In this document: piece by piece, positions 34,655-44,235 of the stretch | Numbering within the stretch: position 1 is the stretch's first letter | How the letters are laid out: every line of letters starts with the position of its first letter | Assembly: GCA_943371005.1 (NCBI GenBank) | Contig: CALRTB020000002.1 | Span: forward strand, 186,001-250,000 | DNA: 64,000 bases | DNA from: MRBY01 sp943371005 | Lineage (GTDB): Bacteria > Cyanobacteriota > Cyanobacteriia > Cyanobacteriales > MRBY01 | Direction of reading: 5' to 3' | Made by a program: the position numbers and the translations under genes | The notes under the pieces: model-generated | The model's database searches: none | What the model saw: only the letters and a program-made list of their open reading frames with translations | Told to the model about the DNA's origin: nothing

Positions 34655-35059
34655 ATGAAAAAACGTGTGACTCTGACATTTCCCCAAGACACAGTGCAAA
34701 TGCCTGTTACCTATCGCTTGGCAAAGGATTTTAATATTGCGGCAAATATTATCCGCGCCCAGGTGGCCCCCAATCAGGTAGGGAAGTTAGTGGTGGAGCT
34801 CCAGGGGGACATTGATGCCATTGAGATGGCCCTGGAATGGATGAAAGGCAAAGGAATTTTAGTTTCCCTCGCGAGCAAAGAAATTGTGATTAATGAGGAT
34901 ATTTGTGTTGATTGTGGTCTCTGTACAGGGGTTTGTCCGACGGGAGCATTATCGCTAGACCCCCAGACGTTTCGACTAAAGTTCACCCGACAAAAGTGTG
35001 TGGTTTGTGAGCAATGTTTACCAGCTTGTCCCGTGCAGGCGATCGCCACTAATTTTTAA
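34655..35059 (+). CDS. NIL domain-4Fe-4S ferredoxin protein
   Basis: This 134-aa protein has an N-terminal NIL domain (~3-75, RVTLTFPQDTV and IEMALEWMKGKGI), the small ligand-binding domain otherwise seen on methionine ABC transporters. It is followed by two 4Fe-4S clusters: C84-x2-C87-x2-C90-x3-C94 and C115-x2-C118-x2-C121-x3-C125. Such fusions occur in archaea and bacteria and are linked to sulfur or methionine chemistry (for example homocysteine formation). No sulfur gene adjoins, so the role here is open. Confidence 0.88.
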   Translation: MKKRVTLTFPQDTVQMPVTYRLAKDFNIAANIIRAQVAPNQVGKLVVELQGDIDAIEMALEWMKGKGILVSLASKEIVINEDICVDCGLCTGVCPTGALSLDPQTFRLKFTRQKCVVCEQCLPACPVQAIATNF

Positions 35060-35277
35060 AGGATTTTTCCTCAAGAAAATGCGGTTAGCGGTGATGGAAT
35101 CAGACTGCAGATTGCAATTTCTAATGAGAGTGATTATAAATCCTGTTGTAAGTTGTACTTAAAGGCTGAAACCTTTGTGCTGTGAGCTTTTTGGGCCTGT
35201 TTGACGCCATTAAGCAAATAATTCTAAGCCAAAGCATCTCTTAGGATATTGTTAGGAATCCTTAACTTTTATTCTTC

Positions 35278-36522
35278 ATGAAAAAACAGGCCAGTGTTCA
35301 GCGTCACACAGAGCCCGCAGATCAGAATTTGCGGCTAAAAAACCATGGCAATTTATTTTATTTGTTGGCTGTGGCGGCGGGCTTGATTTTTCTACAGGGT
35401 TATATGATCGCGCCCTTAATTCCGCGCTTATCGGAGATTTTTGGCGTTTCTGTCCAAGAAATTGGCTTTATTGTGCCGATTTATATGCTTTCCTACGCCT
35501 TGATGGCGCTTTTTTACGGTATTCTCTCGGATCGTTTTGGTCGCTGGGCAATTATTCAAGTCGCGCTAATTATCTTTGTGATTTGTACAGGGTTAACCGC
35601 AACGTCCCAAAATCTGTCCCAATTGGCCACCTGGCGTCTATTAACGGGGATTGGAGCCAGTGGCATTATTCCGATGACCTTTGCCTTGATTGGTGATTTG
35701 TTCCCCTTTGAGCGCCGGGGCGCAATGTTGGGGTTAATCTTTGCGGCAATGGAAGGGGGCATGGCGGCAGGTTCTGCTGGAGGCGCGATTTTAGAACCAT
35801 TTATTGGTTGGCGGACTTTGTTTATCGGCACGGCGATCGCCGCCGGTTTGGTGCTGTGGCGACTACAACCCTATGGTGCGCTGTTTGATGAAGCCCAACA
35901 GCAAAATCCCCCGTCAATCCAGCAAATCTTTCGGGGTTACTGGCAAGTGCTTCGTAGTTTTCGGGGCCAGCGTACCTATGCCTATGTCCTGTGGAATGGC
36001 ATTTACCATGCAGGGGTCTTTACTTGGTTGGGCCTTTATCTCTCGGAACGCTTCACCATGAGTCCTTTGAATATTGGTTTGACCATTTTGGGTTATGGGG
36101 TACCGGGTCTGTTGCTCAGTGCTTGGATTGGCAAAGCGGTGGATCATTGGGGACGACGGTGGCTAGTGCCGGCAGGTCTAGTGATGGCGGCCCTTTCCGG
36201 CTTGGTGATGATTTTACCGATTACCCCTTGGATGACAACGGTAGCCGTGGTTATTTTGTCCATTGGCTATGATTTGACACAACCGCTTTTTGTGGGCATT
36301 GTCACGGATTTGGGGGACGACGACAACCTCGGCCAAACCATGGGTCTCAAGGTCTTTACCCTCTTTACGGGGTTCGGGATCGGTAGTTTGCTGTTTGGGA
36401 AACTGCTCACCTGGGGATTTGCTTGGGCCTTGGGGATCTTCGGTGTGCTCCAGTTGTTAGCGGGGATCTTTGCCTTGACGCTTTTTTGGTGGGAAGTGCC
36501 TTGGCGGCGATCGCCCCAGTAA
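35278..36522 (+). CDS. Major facilitator superfamily transporter
   Basis: This 414-aa integral membrane protein has about 12 predicted transmembrane segments. Between TM2 and TM3 lies the MFS motif GILSDRFGRWAI, and a second GKAVDHWGRRWL sits after TM8. Substrate is unknown; the sequence is in the drug/H+ antiporter-like branch. The gene has no operon partner. Confidence 0.88.
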   Translation: MKKQASVQRHTEPADQNLRLKNHGNLFYLLAVAAGLIFLQGYMIAPLIPRLSEIFGVSVQEIGFIVPIYMLSYALMALFYGILSDRFGRWAIIQVALIIFVICTGLTATSQNLSQLATWRLLTGIGASGIIPMTFALIGDLFPFERRGAMLGLIFAAMEGGMAAGSAGGAILEPFIGWRTLFIGTAIAAGLVLWRLQPYGALFDEAQQQNPPSIQQIFRGYWQVLRSFRGQRTYAYVLWNGIYHAGVFTWLGLYLSERFTMSPLNIGLTILGYGVPGLLLSAWIGKAVDHWGRRWLVPAGLVMAALSGLVMILPITPWMTTVAVVILSIGYDLTQPLFVGIVTDLGDDDNLGQTMGLKVFTLFTGFGIGSLLFGKLLTWGFAWALGIFGVLQLLAGIFALTLFWWEVPWRRSPQ

Positions 36523-36621
36523 GGCAACAACCTCGTGCCTTGAATTGTGCTTTGAAGAGATTATGTTTATCTGATTTTCTAGTTCAGGCGATTAGCTTTA
36601 ATTTTTCACAAGTTGCCGAAT

Positions 36622-37185
36622 TTATTCCAAGAGCCACATAAAAATATCGTCAACTGTTAATTGGATTGCCTGGGCAAAAGATGGCGTGGCAACTTGTTGA
36701 GTTGGTACATCAAAAACTAATGTTTGCTGTTTTGGTTGATATACAAAAATTGTTCTTTCGGCAGGATCGATTAACCACCCCATTTCAGTACCATGATCAA
36801 GACAATGTAAGATATTTTTCGTGACTTTAGTTTGACTTTGATCGGGTGATAAAATTTCAATTGTCCAGTCGGGGGAAAGCTGAAAAGAGTTGGCAATCTC
36901 ACCATTCTCATCCCGGACAATTCTTGTCCAAGTAAACACAGCGATATCAGGGACAGTGGAGCGATCGCCAAAAGTACAACGCAGTTTAGAAAAAGCCCTG
37001 GCCACCTTTGCCGATCTCAACTTTAAATTAATTGTTGAGGCTAACTCCGTTTGAATGGAACTATGTTTTCCTTGAGGCATCGGTTTTTGGATGATTTTTC
37101 CGTTAATATACTCTCCCGCTGGTTTTGTTTCGGGTAATGAGAGAAATTCTGAGAGAGTCAATTGTTTTAAGGGAGTTTGAACCAT
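36622..37185 (-). CDS. Uma2-family putative restriction endonuclease (DUF820)
   Basis: This 187-aa protein has the PD-(D/E)xK-like nuclease core of the Uma2 family, abundant in cyanobacteria: VPDIAVFTW, then DWTIEILSPDQSQTKVTKNI and the WLIDPAERTIFVYQ tail. The ATG at 37185 follows AGGAG with eight-base spacing. The reading frame stays open upstream to 37599, but there it is antisense-like to the methyltransferase gene and is not used. The family's role is unknown. Confidence 0.88.
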   Translation of the reverse strand: MVQTPLKQLTLSEFLSLPETKPAGEYINGKIIQKPMPQGKHSSIQTELASTINLKLRSAKVARAFSKLRCTFGDRSTVPDIAVFTWTRIVRDENGEIANSFQLSPDWTIEILSPDQSQTKVTKNILHCLDHGTEMGWLIDPAERTIFVYQPKQQTLVFDVPTQQVATPSFAQAIQLTVDDIFMWLLE

Positions 37186-37241
37186 CTCAATATCTCCTGA
37201 AAAATATAGGCCAAACGAAGTTAAATTGTATCTGTTAGAAA

Positions 37242-38099
37242 TTATGCTTTTGCTTTTGTGGCCTGGAGTAGACCATAGCGGATTAAACCCCGACGAAAAC
37301 CGCTTTTCATCAAATCTAAGGCTAATGCTCCTTGCAGAGTTTGCCAGCCTGCTTTGAGAATCCCAACAACGGCTTCCGGTGTGAGGGCAGAATCGATCAC
37401 TTGATCCCAGAAGGGAGCCACGGCGGTAGACCAATCCGCTGTCTCGATATTTTCTAAACCACATTCGGTGGCGATCGCCTGATAATCTGGCAACGAAATC
37501 ACGTAGGGCAAACAATACACCCGATACAGATCTTCGAGGTGCTTTTGCTCTGCAGGGGTGAGGGTTCCCGCCACCGAATCCGTTGGTCGATGACACCAAG
37601 TCGCCATCAATAACTTACCGCCCGGCTTAAGCACCCGCGTACATTCCTGGAGAAATTGCCGCTTATTGGGCATATGCTCGCCACTTTCGAGGGTCCAAAC
37701 GAGGTCAAATTCCCCGTCCCGAAAGGGCATATTCAACGCATCCGCCACTTTAAACTCAACTTGATCCTGTAAATCCTGTGCCGCTGCCCTGGCGATCGCC
37801 CGATTGGCCTGTACCGGAGAGAGGGTAATCCCAACGCCCTTGGCGTTAAATTTTTCAGCTAAATAAAGGGTACTGCCACCAATGCCACAGCCCACATCGA
37901 CAAAGTTTTCAACTTGCTCTACCTTGCCCCAGGCCAAAAATTCTTCAATTAATTCAATTTGTGCCTGCCGCCGATTGAGCCGTTCTGTGCCCCCGAGTCC
38001 ATAGAAACCATGATGCATATGCTCCCCCCAGATCGATTCCCAGAGGGGACTAGACGCATCATAAAATTCTCGGATTTGCTGATACAGTTGCGCTCCCAT
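37242..38099 (-). CDS. Gamma-tocopherol methyltransferase-like enzyme
   Basis: This 285-aa SAM-dependent methyltransferase closely resembles cyanobacterial gamma-tocopherol methyltransferase (VTE4-like, slr0089 type). Characteristic stretches are FYDASSPLWESIWGEHMHHGFYG, the SAM loop VDVGCGIGGSTLYLA, WTLESGEHMPNKRQFLQE and ATWCHRPTD. It would convert gamma- to alpha-tocopherol in the membrane. A phytol-kinase-like gene of the same pathway occurs at 59890-60594. It lies 11 bases downstream of the DUF2232 gene. Confidence 0.88.
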   Translation of the reverse strand: MGAQLYQQIREFYDASSPLWESIWGEHMHHGFYGLGGTERLNRRQAQIELIEEFLAWGKVEQVENFVDVGCGIGGSTLYLAEKFNAKGVGITLSPVQANRAIARAAAQDLQDQVEFKVADALNMPFRDGEFDLVWTLESGEHMPNKRQFLQECTRVLKPGGKLLMATWCHRPTDSVAGTLTPAEQKHLEDLYRVYCLPYVISLPDYQAIATECGLENIETADWSTAVAPFWDQVIDSALTPEAVVGILKAGWQTLQGALALDLMKSGFRRGLIRYGLLQATKAKA

Positions 38100-38110
38100 A
38101 AACCTTAAGC

Positions 38111-38884
38111 CTATTCTTCGTACTCAATTAACACCTGAACCCAGTGGGGAGGACGCGGAATCGAATTTCCTAAACGATCCAGCATCAACAATGCCACCAG
38201 ATGCACCACGAATAGGTATAACACACTATTAATAGTCAGCATGACCAGGGCTAAAAGCTGGATCACCAGTAAACTCGGTTGCGTTAACAGGCCCAGCTTG
38301 AGAAAGAGCCAATCCGCCATCTCCGAAATTTGCGAGATCACATAGACCCAAAGGTCTTCGCCGAGCAACAGTGACAAGAGCCACACCCGAAAGAAAAAGC
38401 CAAGGGTGCCCAAGATCGTCCCCAGGGCGACCGACCAATACCAAGACACCTGGCGTCGCCACATCCAACCCAATTGCACACCAATGAGGCCATAGGGAAT
38501 GGTGTAAATAATGCTGCGGGTCGGCCCCATCAGAATAGATAGCAACAAACTAGAGACGAGGGTTGACATCCACGCCGCCCGGGAACCCCAGCGTAAATAA
38601 ACCAAGGCAATGGGCAACGGAAAAAACAACCGCAGCAGTGGCCCAATGGGAAAGTAATAGTTAATCAGCCAAATTAAACTGGCGGTGCTGGCTAAAAAAG
38701 CGGTTTCGACCACCACCAAGGTTTTGCGGTGTTTTGTCGGTGAGGTGGGAGCGGGTGGGGCAATAATTTCTGGGTTATTGACCTGGGCGAGAGGGGAAGT
38801 TGGGGGTTGGGATGCTTGGGGATCTAAATCTACCCAATTCATGTCCTCTGGAGAATTCTTTGGATCAGAAAAATGCTCAGTCAC
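38111..38884 (-). CDS. DUF2232-family membrane protein
   Basis: This 257-aa protein has a Pro/Ser-rich soluble N-terminus (~55 residues), then five or six membrane segments from about residue 60 to 230. The layout and FFPLPIALVYLRWGSRAAWM match the DUF2232 family, of unknown function. It shares a strand with the Crp-type regulator upstream (9-base gap) and the tocopherol methyltransferase downstream, so the three may be one transcript. Confidence 0.8.
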   Translation of the reverse strand: MTEHFSDPKNSPEDMNWVDLDPQASQPPTSPLAQVNNPEIIAPPAPTSPTKHRKTLVVVETAFLASTASLIWLINYYFPIGPLLRLFFPLPIALVYLRWGSRAAWMSTLVSSLLLSILMGPTRSIIYTIPYGLIGVQLGWMWRRQVSWYWSVALGTILGTLGFFFRVWLLSLLLGEDLWVYVISQISEMADWLFLKLGLLTQPSLLVIQLLALVMLTINSVLYLFVVHLVALLMLDRLGNSIPRPPHWVQVLIEYEE

Positions 38885-38893
38885 AGCGATCGC

Positions 38894-39604
38894 CTAATGG
38901 ATGATGTCGTCGAGGGCACGCAGATTCGGGATAAACACAGCATCCGGGGTGCGCCTAATTAAACCTTTCTTTTCTAACTTAGTCAAAACCCGCGTTACTG
39001 TCTCCCGCGCCAGACCACTTAAACTACTCAGTTCCCGATGGGGCAGACTCGGAATGCGGATCTCCCCTTGGTCTGTGGATTGCCCTTGACTTTCAGCTAA
39101 AAAGACCAGGATATCAGCGACCCGCGCCAGACTATTGGTTTCGCGCACCTGGAGGCGACGGTTCACTTGGCGGAGGCGTTTGGCCATCAGTTGGGCGAGG
39201 CGAACCCCCACCAGGGGTTCTGTATGTACTAATTCGACAAAGTCAGCGGCGGGAATACTGCTAATGGTGGTGGCGGTCAGGGTGATCACATCGGTGGAAC
39301 GGGTGGCTTCTTCAAGGGCCGCCATTTCGCCAAACAATTCTCCGGCGCCGAGGATATTAAGGGTGATTTCCTTGCCATCAAGATTGTAGGTGCGAATTTT
39401 AACCCAGCCTGTTTGGATAAAGTAGACGGAACCGCCCCAGTCTTTTTCTAAGAGGATAATTTGGTTGGCCGGGAAGGGCCGCGTCACCAGATGGGCGATC
39501 GCCTTTTGTAGATTTGCTTCCGATAGCCCCTGGAAAAAAGGCAACGCTTTGAGGAAGGCGCGGGATGCGTCATCACTCACTGGATTCGTGGGGGATTCGG
39601 CCAT
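38894..39604 (-). CDS. Crp/Fnr-family transcriptional regulator
   Basis: This ~236-aa protein has an N-terminal cyclic-nucleotide-type beta barrel (~25-135) and a C-terminal winged helix with ELSSLSGLARETVTRVLTKLEKKGLI. The effector pocket is not clearly cAMP-like and no Cys cluster ligands are visible, so it is neither a typical Fnr nor NtcA. The ATG at 39604 is chosen over 39661. It is first of a possible three-gene transcript with DUF2232 and the methyltransferase. Confidence 0.88.
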   Translation of the reverse strand: MAESPTNPVSDDASRAFLKALPFFQGLSEANLQKAIAHLVTRPFPANQIILLEKDWGGSVYFIQTGWVKIRTYNLDGKEITLNILGAGELFGEMAALEEATRSTDVITLTATTISSIPAADFVELVHTEPLVGVRLAQLMAKRLRQVNRRLQVRETNSLARVADILVFLAESQGQSTDQGEIRIPSLPHRELSSLSGLARETVTRVLTKLEKKGLIRRTPDAVFIPNLRALDDIIH

Positions 39605-39746
39605 AATTCTGGGGGCAAAGGGCAGAAAATACTGGCTGCTGATGAGAGATAAACCAATCAAACGGCAGGGTCAGTAGCGCCGCACTGGGCTTAGATGTCT
39701 CTCCATTATGCAATGCCTCCGGGAGATTGATAGCTCTCAAAAATTT

Positions 39747-41954
39747 TTATTCCAAAGCAGATGGCACGCAGGGGTTGACAGGGGGCACCGTAAAATCAGG
39801 GTTTAATTGTCCCTCTAGGTCAGCGACGGCGACCCAGGCATTATTCCCTTCAGTCAGGAGTTTGCGGCTGGGGGGAGTGCTTTGATCGCCTTTCTGACAG
39901 AGTTTGAGCATCACTTGATTTTCTCCATTGATTTGTTCAACCCGTAGAATACTCCCGCCCAAAATCAACAACGGATCGGTGGTGGAGGCGATCGCCTCTG
40001 GTGTGTCATAGGCCGTGAGGGAACGATTTCCCTGGATCTGAAAAATTTGGTTTTTGCTGAGGGGTAAAGTTGTTACCTCTGGTTCCCCCTCGGGCACATT
40101 TACCGTCGGCGGATCTTCGGTGACATCCGTAATCGGGACAGGATTAATCGTTGGTGGCCTCGTCGTCGGGGAACTACCTAAGGGTTCTCGCTGCCAACGT
40201 TGCCACAGTAAACTGCCGACCCCCAGCAAACACAGACCCCCTGCCAAGATCAGCAATAGACGATTGGGGGACATTGTCGTTTTGCGCCCCCGGAGCCGAG
40301 ACATTTGGGTTGCCGCAGGGGGCTGGGCCTTGGGTTGAACAAAGGTCGGTTGTAGTTGGGTGAGTTTTGGGTAGGGGATGGGTGTTTCGGGAACTTCTCC
40401 TTGCACCTTGACCTGGAGCAGCGCGATAGTGCTGTTGTCGTGGCCATTTTTGGTATTGGCAATTTCAATGAGACGATCGCCCACTTGGGTCAAATCTTTT
40501 TTACCTTGGATAAGAGGGGCAATTTCCGCGGCCCAATGGGCTTCTACTTGGCCATCATCACTGAGACCATCGGAACACAGGAGATAAATCGCATCTTGAT
40601 CCAGCACTAGGGAAGTTACGGTGGGGTGGAGGGAGTGGGACGGATTCATCCCCAAAGCTTGCACCAAAGCTCCAGATCCCGGATAGGCCAGGGCGTCTTT
40701 ATAGAGGGCATAGCCGAGGCGAACTTCCCGGGAGCCGAGGTCATCGTCATAGGTAAGCTGGTGGCAACTGGTTGTAGTGATGCGATAAATGCGGGAGTCC
40801 CCCACGTGGGTCAGGTAGAGTTCCGGGTCATGAACCCAGGCCATGACAACGGTGGTGCCCATGCGGTTTCGGTCTTGGCGATTTTCTTGGTCGTTGCGAT
40901 CGCAAATCACATCATTGGCCTGGAGCACGGCGGCGGCTAATTTTTCTTGGATCTGGGCGGCCTGCTCCGGTGGGTGATCCGTGAGATTTGCCAATTGGGT
41001 TTCTAGTTGCTCAATGGCGATCGCCGAGGCCACTTCCCCCTGTTCATGGCCGCCAATGCCATCACAGACAATTGCCAGGGGCGCATCGGGATAAACTTTG
41101 CCGGGGAGCGGAAAACAAGCATCCTCATTGTGATCACGACTGGGGCCAGCATCGGTTTGGGTATACAGGCGGTAATGATATTCCATGGGCGATCGCCCCA
41201 ATTCCAACACCCCCTGGCGCAAAATCCCATAGAGCTGTTGGGGATCTTGGATTTGGCCTTGGCTTAACCCCTGCTGGAGACGATGACAAAAAGGTTGAAT
41301 TACAGGGGCCACGGTTTCAAGTAACTCGGCCCACAAATTCCCCAGGCGCACCAAATTTAAAGGCTGGTTGGGTTCAAAGCGCAGTTTTTGCACCTGAATA
41401 ATTCCCCCATGGACAGCCCAATCCACCAGATAATAAACGCTCGGAACCACTCCATGCTCTACAAAATCCGGTAACAGCGCCGCGATTTGCATGAGCCAGT
41501 TGAGTTGTTGCAGGGGAGTTGCGGTCTGCCAGGCCTCCGTGAGGGGCATAAATAAATTTGGCCAACGCGGATAACCTGTTTCGTCAAGGGCCACCGACGG
41601 ATATTCCAGTAGCCACCCTTCCTGGGGCGTCAAGAGGCCAAATACTTTGGGAATGTGGAGCAGATGGGGCGAGAGCCGCAAATAACTTTCGATGGCTGGG
41701 GGGAGGGTTTCGGTCAGTACCGGGGGCAATGCCGGTTTCATATCCAGGACGATATCTGGGGTTGCTGTCACCCAATAGCGATCGCCTTCTCCTGCTAGGG
41801 TTTTGGGCGTGAGGTTCAACTGGGGTGCCCCCACAACCCGAAGATAGCGCTTAACCACTGGCGCTTGACAGAGGGGGCAATGGGCTTGGGCCAACGAAGC
41901 TACCCCTGGGCAGTCGTTTTTCCCGCAAGAAATCGTTACCTTAGAAATATCCAT
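39747..41954 (-). CDS. Multidomain PP2C-type serine/threonine phosphatase
   Basis: This 735-aa protein starts with a zinc ribbon (C10-x4-C15-x10-C26-x2-C29). Residues ~60-215 read like a degenerate protein kinase with LLEYP and LLPDFVEHGVVPSVYYLVDW in place of the catalytic loop, so it looks inactive. The PP2C domain spans ~260-520, with DAGPSRDHNEDAC, VCDGIGGHEQGEVAS, MGTTVV, THVGDSRIY, CSDGLSDDG and GHDNSTIA, all metal ligands present. A membrane segment at ~565-585 follows, then an acidic Pro/Thr-rich tail. It probably reverses Ser/Thr kinase signalling at the membrane. Confidence 0.88.
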   Translation of the reverse strand: MDISKVTISCGKNDCPGVASLAQAHCPLCQAPVVKRYLRVVGAPQLNLTPKTLAGEGDRYWVTATPDIVLDMKPALPPVLTETLPPAIESYLRLSPHLLHIPKVFGLLTPQEGWLLEYPSVALDETGYPRWPNLFMPLTEAWQTATPLQQLNWLMQIAALLPDFVEHGVVPSVYYLVDWAVHGGIIQVQKLRFEPNQPLNLVRLGNLWAELLETVAPVIQPFCHRLQQGLSQGQIQDPQQLYGILRQGVLELGRSPMEYHYRLYTQTDAGPSRDHNEDACFPLPGKVYPDAPLAIVCDGIGGHEQGEVASAIAIEQLETQLANLTDHPPEQAAQIQEKLAAAVLQANDVICDRNDQENRQDRNRMGTTVVMAWVHDPELYLTHVGDSRIYRITTTSCHQLTYDDDLGSREVRLGYALYKDALAYPGSGALVQALGMNPSHSLHPTVTSLVLDQDAIYLLCSDGLSDDGQVEAHWAAEIAPLIQGKKDLTQVGDRLIEIANTKNGHDNSTIALLQVKVQGEVPETPIPYPKLTQLQPTFVQPKAQPPAATQMSRLRGRKTTMSPNRLLLILAGGLCLLGVGSLLWQRWQREPLGSSPTTRPPTINPVPITDVTEDPPTVNVPEGEPEVTTLPLSKNQIFQIQGNRSLTAYDTPEAIASTTDPLLILGGSILRVEQINGENQVMLKLCQKGDQSTPPSRKLLTEGNNAWVAVADLEGQLNPDFTVPPVNPCVPSALE

Positions 41955-42036
41955 ACATCTGTGCCTGAGGGGCAGATCAACTGGGGGCTTCCCCGCATGA
42001 TCACTAATTTAACGTATTCTTTGCTTTGCATTTTCT

Positions 42037-42675
42037 ATGATTCTTTCCCCTAGCCAACGGCAGAAGCTCGATTTTAGCGATGATCAGCTTTTCTATGATT
42101 ACCCCCGGTTTGTGACCCACGTCGATGATGGCTTTATTGACCAATTAACCCAACTCTATGGCACTTTGTTGCAGCCCAATGACCGCATCTTGGACTTGAT
42201 GAGCAGTTGGGTCTCTCATTTGCCCGATTTCGCATTTCGGGAAGTAGTGGGCCACGGAATGAACGCGGCAGAACTGGCGAAAAATCGTCGTCTGGATCGG
42301 TATTTTGTTCAAAACCTCAACACAGATCCCAAATTGCCCTTGGCAGACCAAAGCTTTGAAGCCATTTTGGTGGCGGTCTCAGTGCAATATCTCCAATATC
42401 CGGAGGCGGTATTTGCAGAAATTCAGCGGGTACTGACCCCAGGGGGGATTTGTATTGTTAGTTTTTCGAATCGGATGTTTTACCAAAAGGCGATCGCCGC
42501 TTGGCGAGACAGTACCGACGCGGAACACCTCCAGCTTGTGCAGCATTACTTCCGGCAGACCCCAGGCTTTAACAAACCCACCGTGGTCGCACAACGTAGC
42601 GATCAGCCTCTCCTGTTACAGATGTTGGGTCTAGGCCACCGGGATCCGTTTTATGCGGTGTATGCCCGAAAATAA
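42037..42675 (+). CDS. Class I SAM-dependent methyltransferase-like protein
   Basis: This 212-aa protein has a methyltransferase fold: RILDLMSSWVSHLP as a modified SAM motif I, and LTPGGICIVSFSNRMFYQKA as the post-II region. The glycine loop is missing (DLMSSW for DxGxGxG), so binding may be altered. The substrate is unknown. It is divergent from the PP2C gene, with 82 bases between. Confidence 0.78.
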   Translation: MILSPSQRQKLDFSDDQLFYDYPRFVTHVDDGFIDQLTQLYGTLLQPNDRILDLMSSWVSHLPDFAFREVVGHGMNAAELAKNRRLDRYFVQNLNTDPKLPLADQSFEAILVAVSVQYLQYPEAVFAEIQRVLTPGGICIVSFSNRMFYQKAIAAWRDSTDAEHLQLVQHYFRQTPGFNKPTVVAQRSDQPLLLQMLGLGHRDPFYAVYARK

Positions 42676-42853
42676 TCCCCCGGAGCCAGTGTAGAGGAAC
42701 CGCAACAATTGTTAACTTAATCTGGGTCTTCGGGGAAGGCAAACTATAGTATTAAGTGGGTACCTTAAAGAAAAAGTGTTTTTCGCCCTTGTTTTCGCCA
42801 AAACCTGCAGTCTTTGCTAAAAAATTCCCCGTTGCTCTACAGGGGCCATTGTT

Positions 42854-43432
42854 ATGAATCAGCCATCTATACCCTCACCAGGAAAGGGTAATCGCCGTGC
42901 TTACCAGAATATTATGGAAAACCTGGTGCACAAGGAAATCCATCGACAACTCAAGCGCCTGCCACAAAAATTGGCAGAGTATATTGATGTGGTGGAGGTG
43001 GCAACCTATGCTTTGAACCGGGTGCCCCCCCTCTATGCTTCTAGCGAACGGGGTAAAGAGCGCCAAGAAGAAAAAGGTGTCCTTGATCTCAAGCAACAAA
43101 TCAGTATTGCCGTTCGCCAGGCGATCGCCGCTGTACAACGGGACCCCCTACGCTCCTCAACGCCCCTAGCACCGGCCCAATATGCCCAGTATGAAATCGC
43201 CGAAACCTGCCTGCGCGACCTCGAAAAACTCCTGCGGGATTCCTATCTCATCGAATCAGACGCCCCAGATATGGATTGGGACACCCTAAAAATCATTGTG
43301 GCTAAAGCCCTCAAAAAAGCAGCAACCCAGGGCATTGTGCACCGCCGCATTGAAGATGTGATTACAGAATGGGAATATCAAACCTATGTTCCCCCTGTCT
43401 TTGATTGGCAAGATCCCCATTACAAATTTTAG
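42854..43432 (+). CDS. ComFB-family protein
   Basis: This 192-aa protein contains the late-competence ComFB domain: NIMENLVHKEIHRQLKRLP, then the YIDVVEVATYALNRVPPLYASSERG core. ComFB proteins are found in cyanobacteria and Bacillus; some bind cyclic di-nucleotides, others have no known role. It is followed by sfsA on the same strand, 29 bases later, suggesting cotranscription. Confidence 0.88.
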   Translation: MNQPSIPSPGKGNRRAYQNIMENLVHKEIHRQLKRLPQKLAEYIDVVEVATYALNRVPPLYASSERGKERQEEKGVLDLKQQISIAVRQAIAAVQRDPLRSSTPLAPAQYAQYEIAETCLRDLEKLLRDSYLIESDAPDMDWDTLKIIVAKALKKAATQGIVHRRIEDVITEWEYQTYVPPVFDWQDPHYKF

Positions 43433-43461
43433 GGGCGATCGCCATTTTGATTTCTGCTGCT

Positions 43462-44220
43462 ATGACTGTCCCTGAATCACCTTTTGTTTATCGTTATCCT
43501 GAATTGATCCCTGGCAGCCTGCGGAAACGCTACAAACGTTTTTTGGCCGATGTTGAATTGGACTCCGGGGAAATCGTTACGGCCCATTGTCCGAATACGG
43601 GACCGATGACTGGGGTTTGTGAATTGGGGGCGCCGGTGATGCTCTCAAAAAGTGATAATCCGAAGCGAAAACTGGCCTACACCTGGGAGATGATCCAGCT
43701 ACACACCCCAGAACCAACCTGGGTCGGGGTCAACACAGCGTTACCCAACCGGGTGATCAAAGCGATGCTTTTGGCGAAGCAAATTCCTGAATTGGCCAAC
43801 CACTACGACACGGTGCGGCCAGAGGTGCGCTACGGCACCGCAAATAAAAGTCGCATTGATTTTCTCCTGACGGGGGAAGGGCGATCGCCCCTTTATGTGG
43901 AAGTTAAAAATACCACCTGGACAAAGGGAGACTTGGCGCTTTTTCCTGATACGGAGACCACCAGGGGCCAAAAGCATCTCCAAGAACTAATTGACATTGT
44001 GCCCGCAGCAAAAGCCGTGATGCTCTATTTCATCAATCGAGGCGATTGCACCCGGTTTGCCCCTGGGGATAGTAAAGATCCAAAATATGGTGAACTGTTC
44101 CGTCAGGCGATCGCCGCCGGCATCCAAATTCTTCCCTGTCGGTTTGCGGTGAGTCCAGAGGGTATTCGTTACTTGGGCTTGGCTCCCTGGGAAGCGACGG
44201 AAGTTTCTGAAGCTTGTTGA
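43462..44220 (+). CDS. sfsA: SfsA, DNA/RNA nuclease
   Basis: This 252-aa protein is SfsA. It has the N-terminal OB-like fold (KRYKRFLADVELDSGEIVTAHCPNTGPM) and the PD-(D/E)xK core, with ANKSRIDFLL and VEVKNTTW. It is thought to be a sugar-fermentation stimulation or nuclease protein. The ATG at 43462 replaces a longer start at 43405. It converges on nadE with 15 bases between. Confidence 0.93.
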   Translation: MTVPESPFVYRYPELIPGSLRKRYKRFLADVELDSGEIVTAHCPNTGPMTGVCELGAPVMLSKSDNPKRKLAYTWEMIQLHTPEPTWVGVNTALPNRVIKAMLLAKQIPELANHYDTVRPEVRYGTANKSRIDFLLTGEGRSPLYVEVKNTTWTKGDLALFPDTETTRGQKHLQELIDIVPAAKAVMLYFINRGDCTRFAPGDSKDPKYGELFRQAIAAGIQILPCRFAVSPEGIRYLGLAPWEATEVSEAC

Positions 44221-44235
44221 TGTTTCGACCCTAAT

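Noticed and set aside
37186..37599. Upstream extension of the Uma2 reading frame
   Set aside because: It overlaps the tocopherol methyltransferase gene in another frame. The AGGAG-preceded ATG at 37185 gives the normal Uma2 length.
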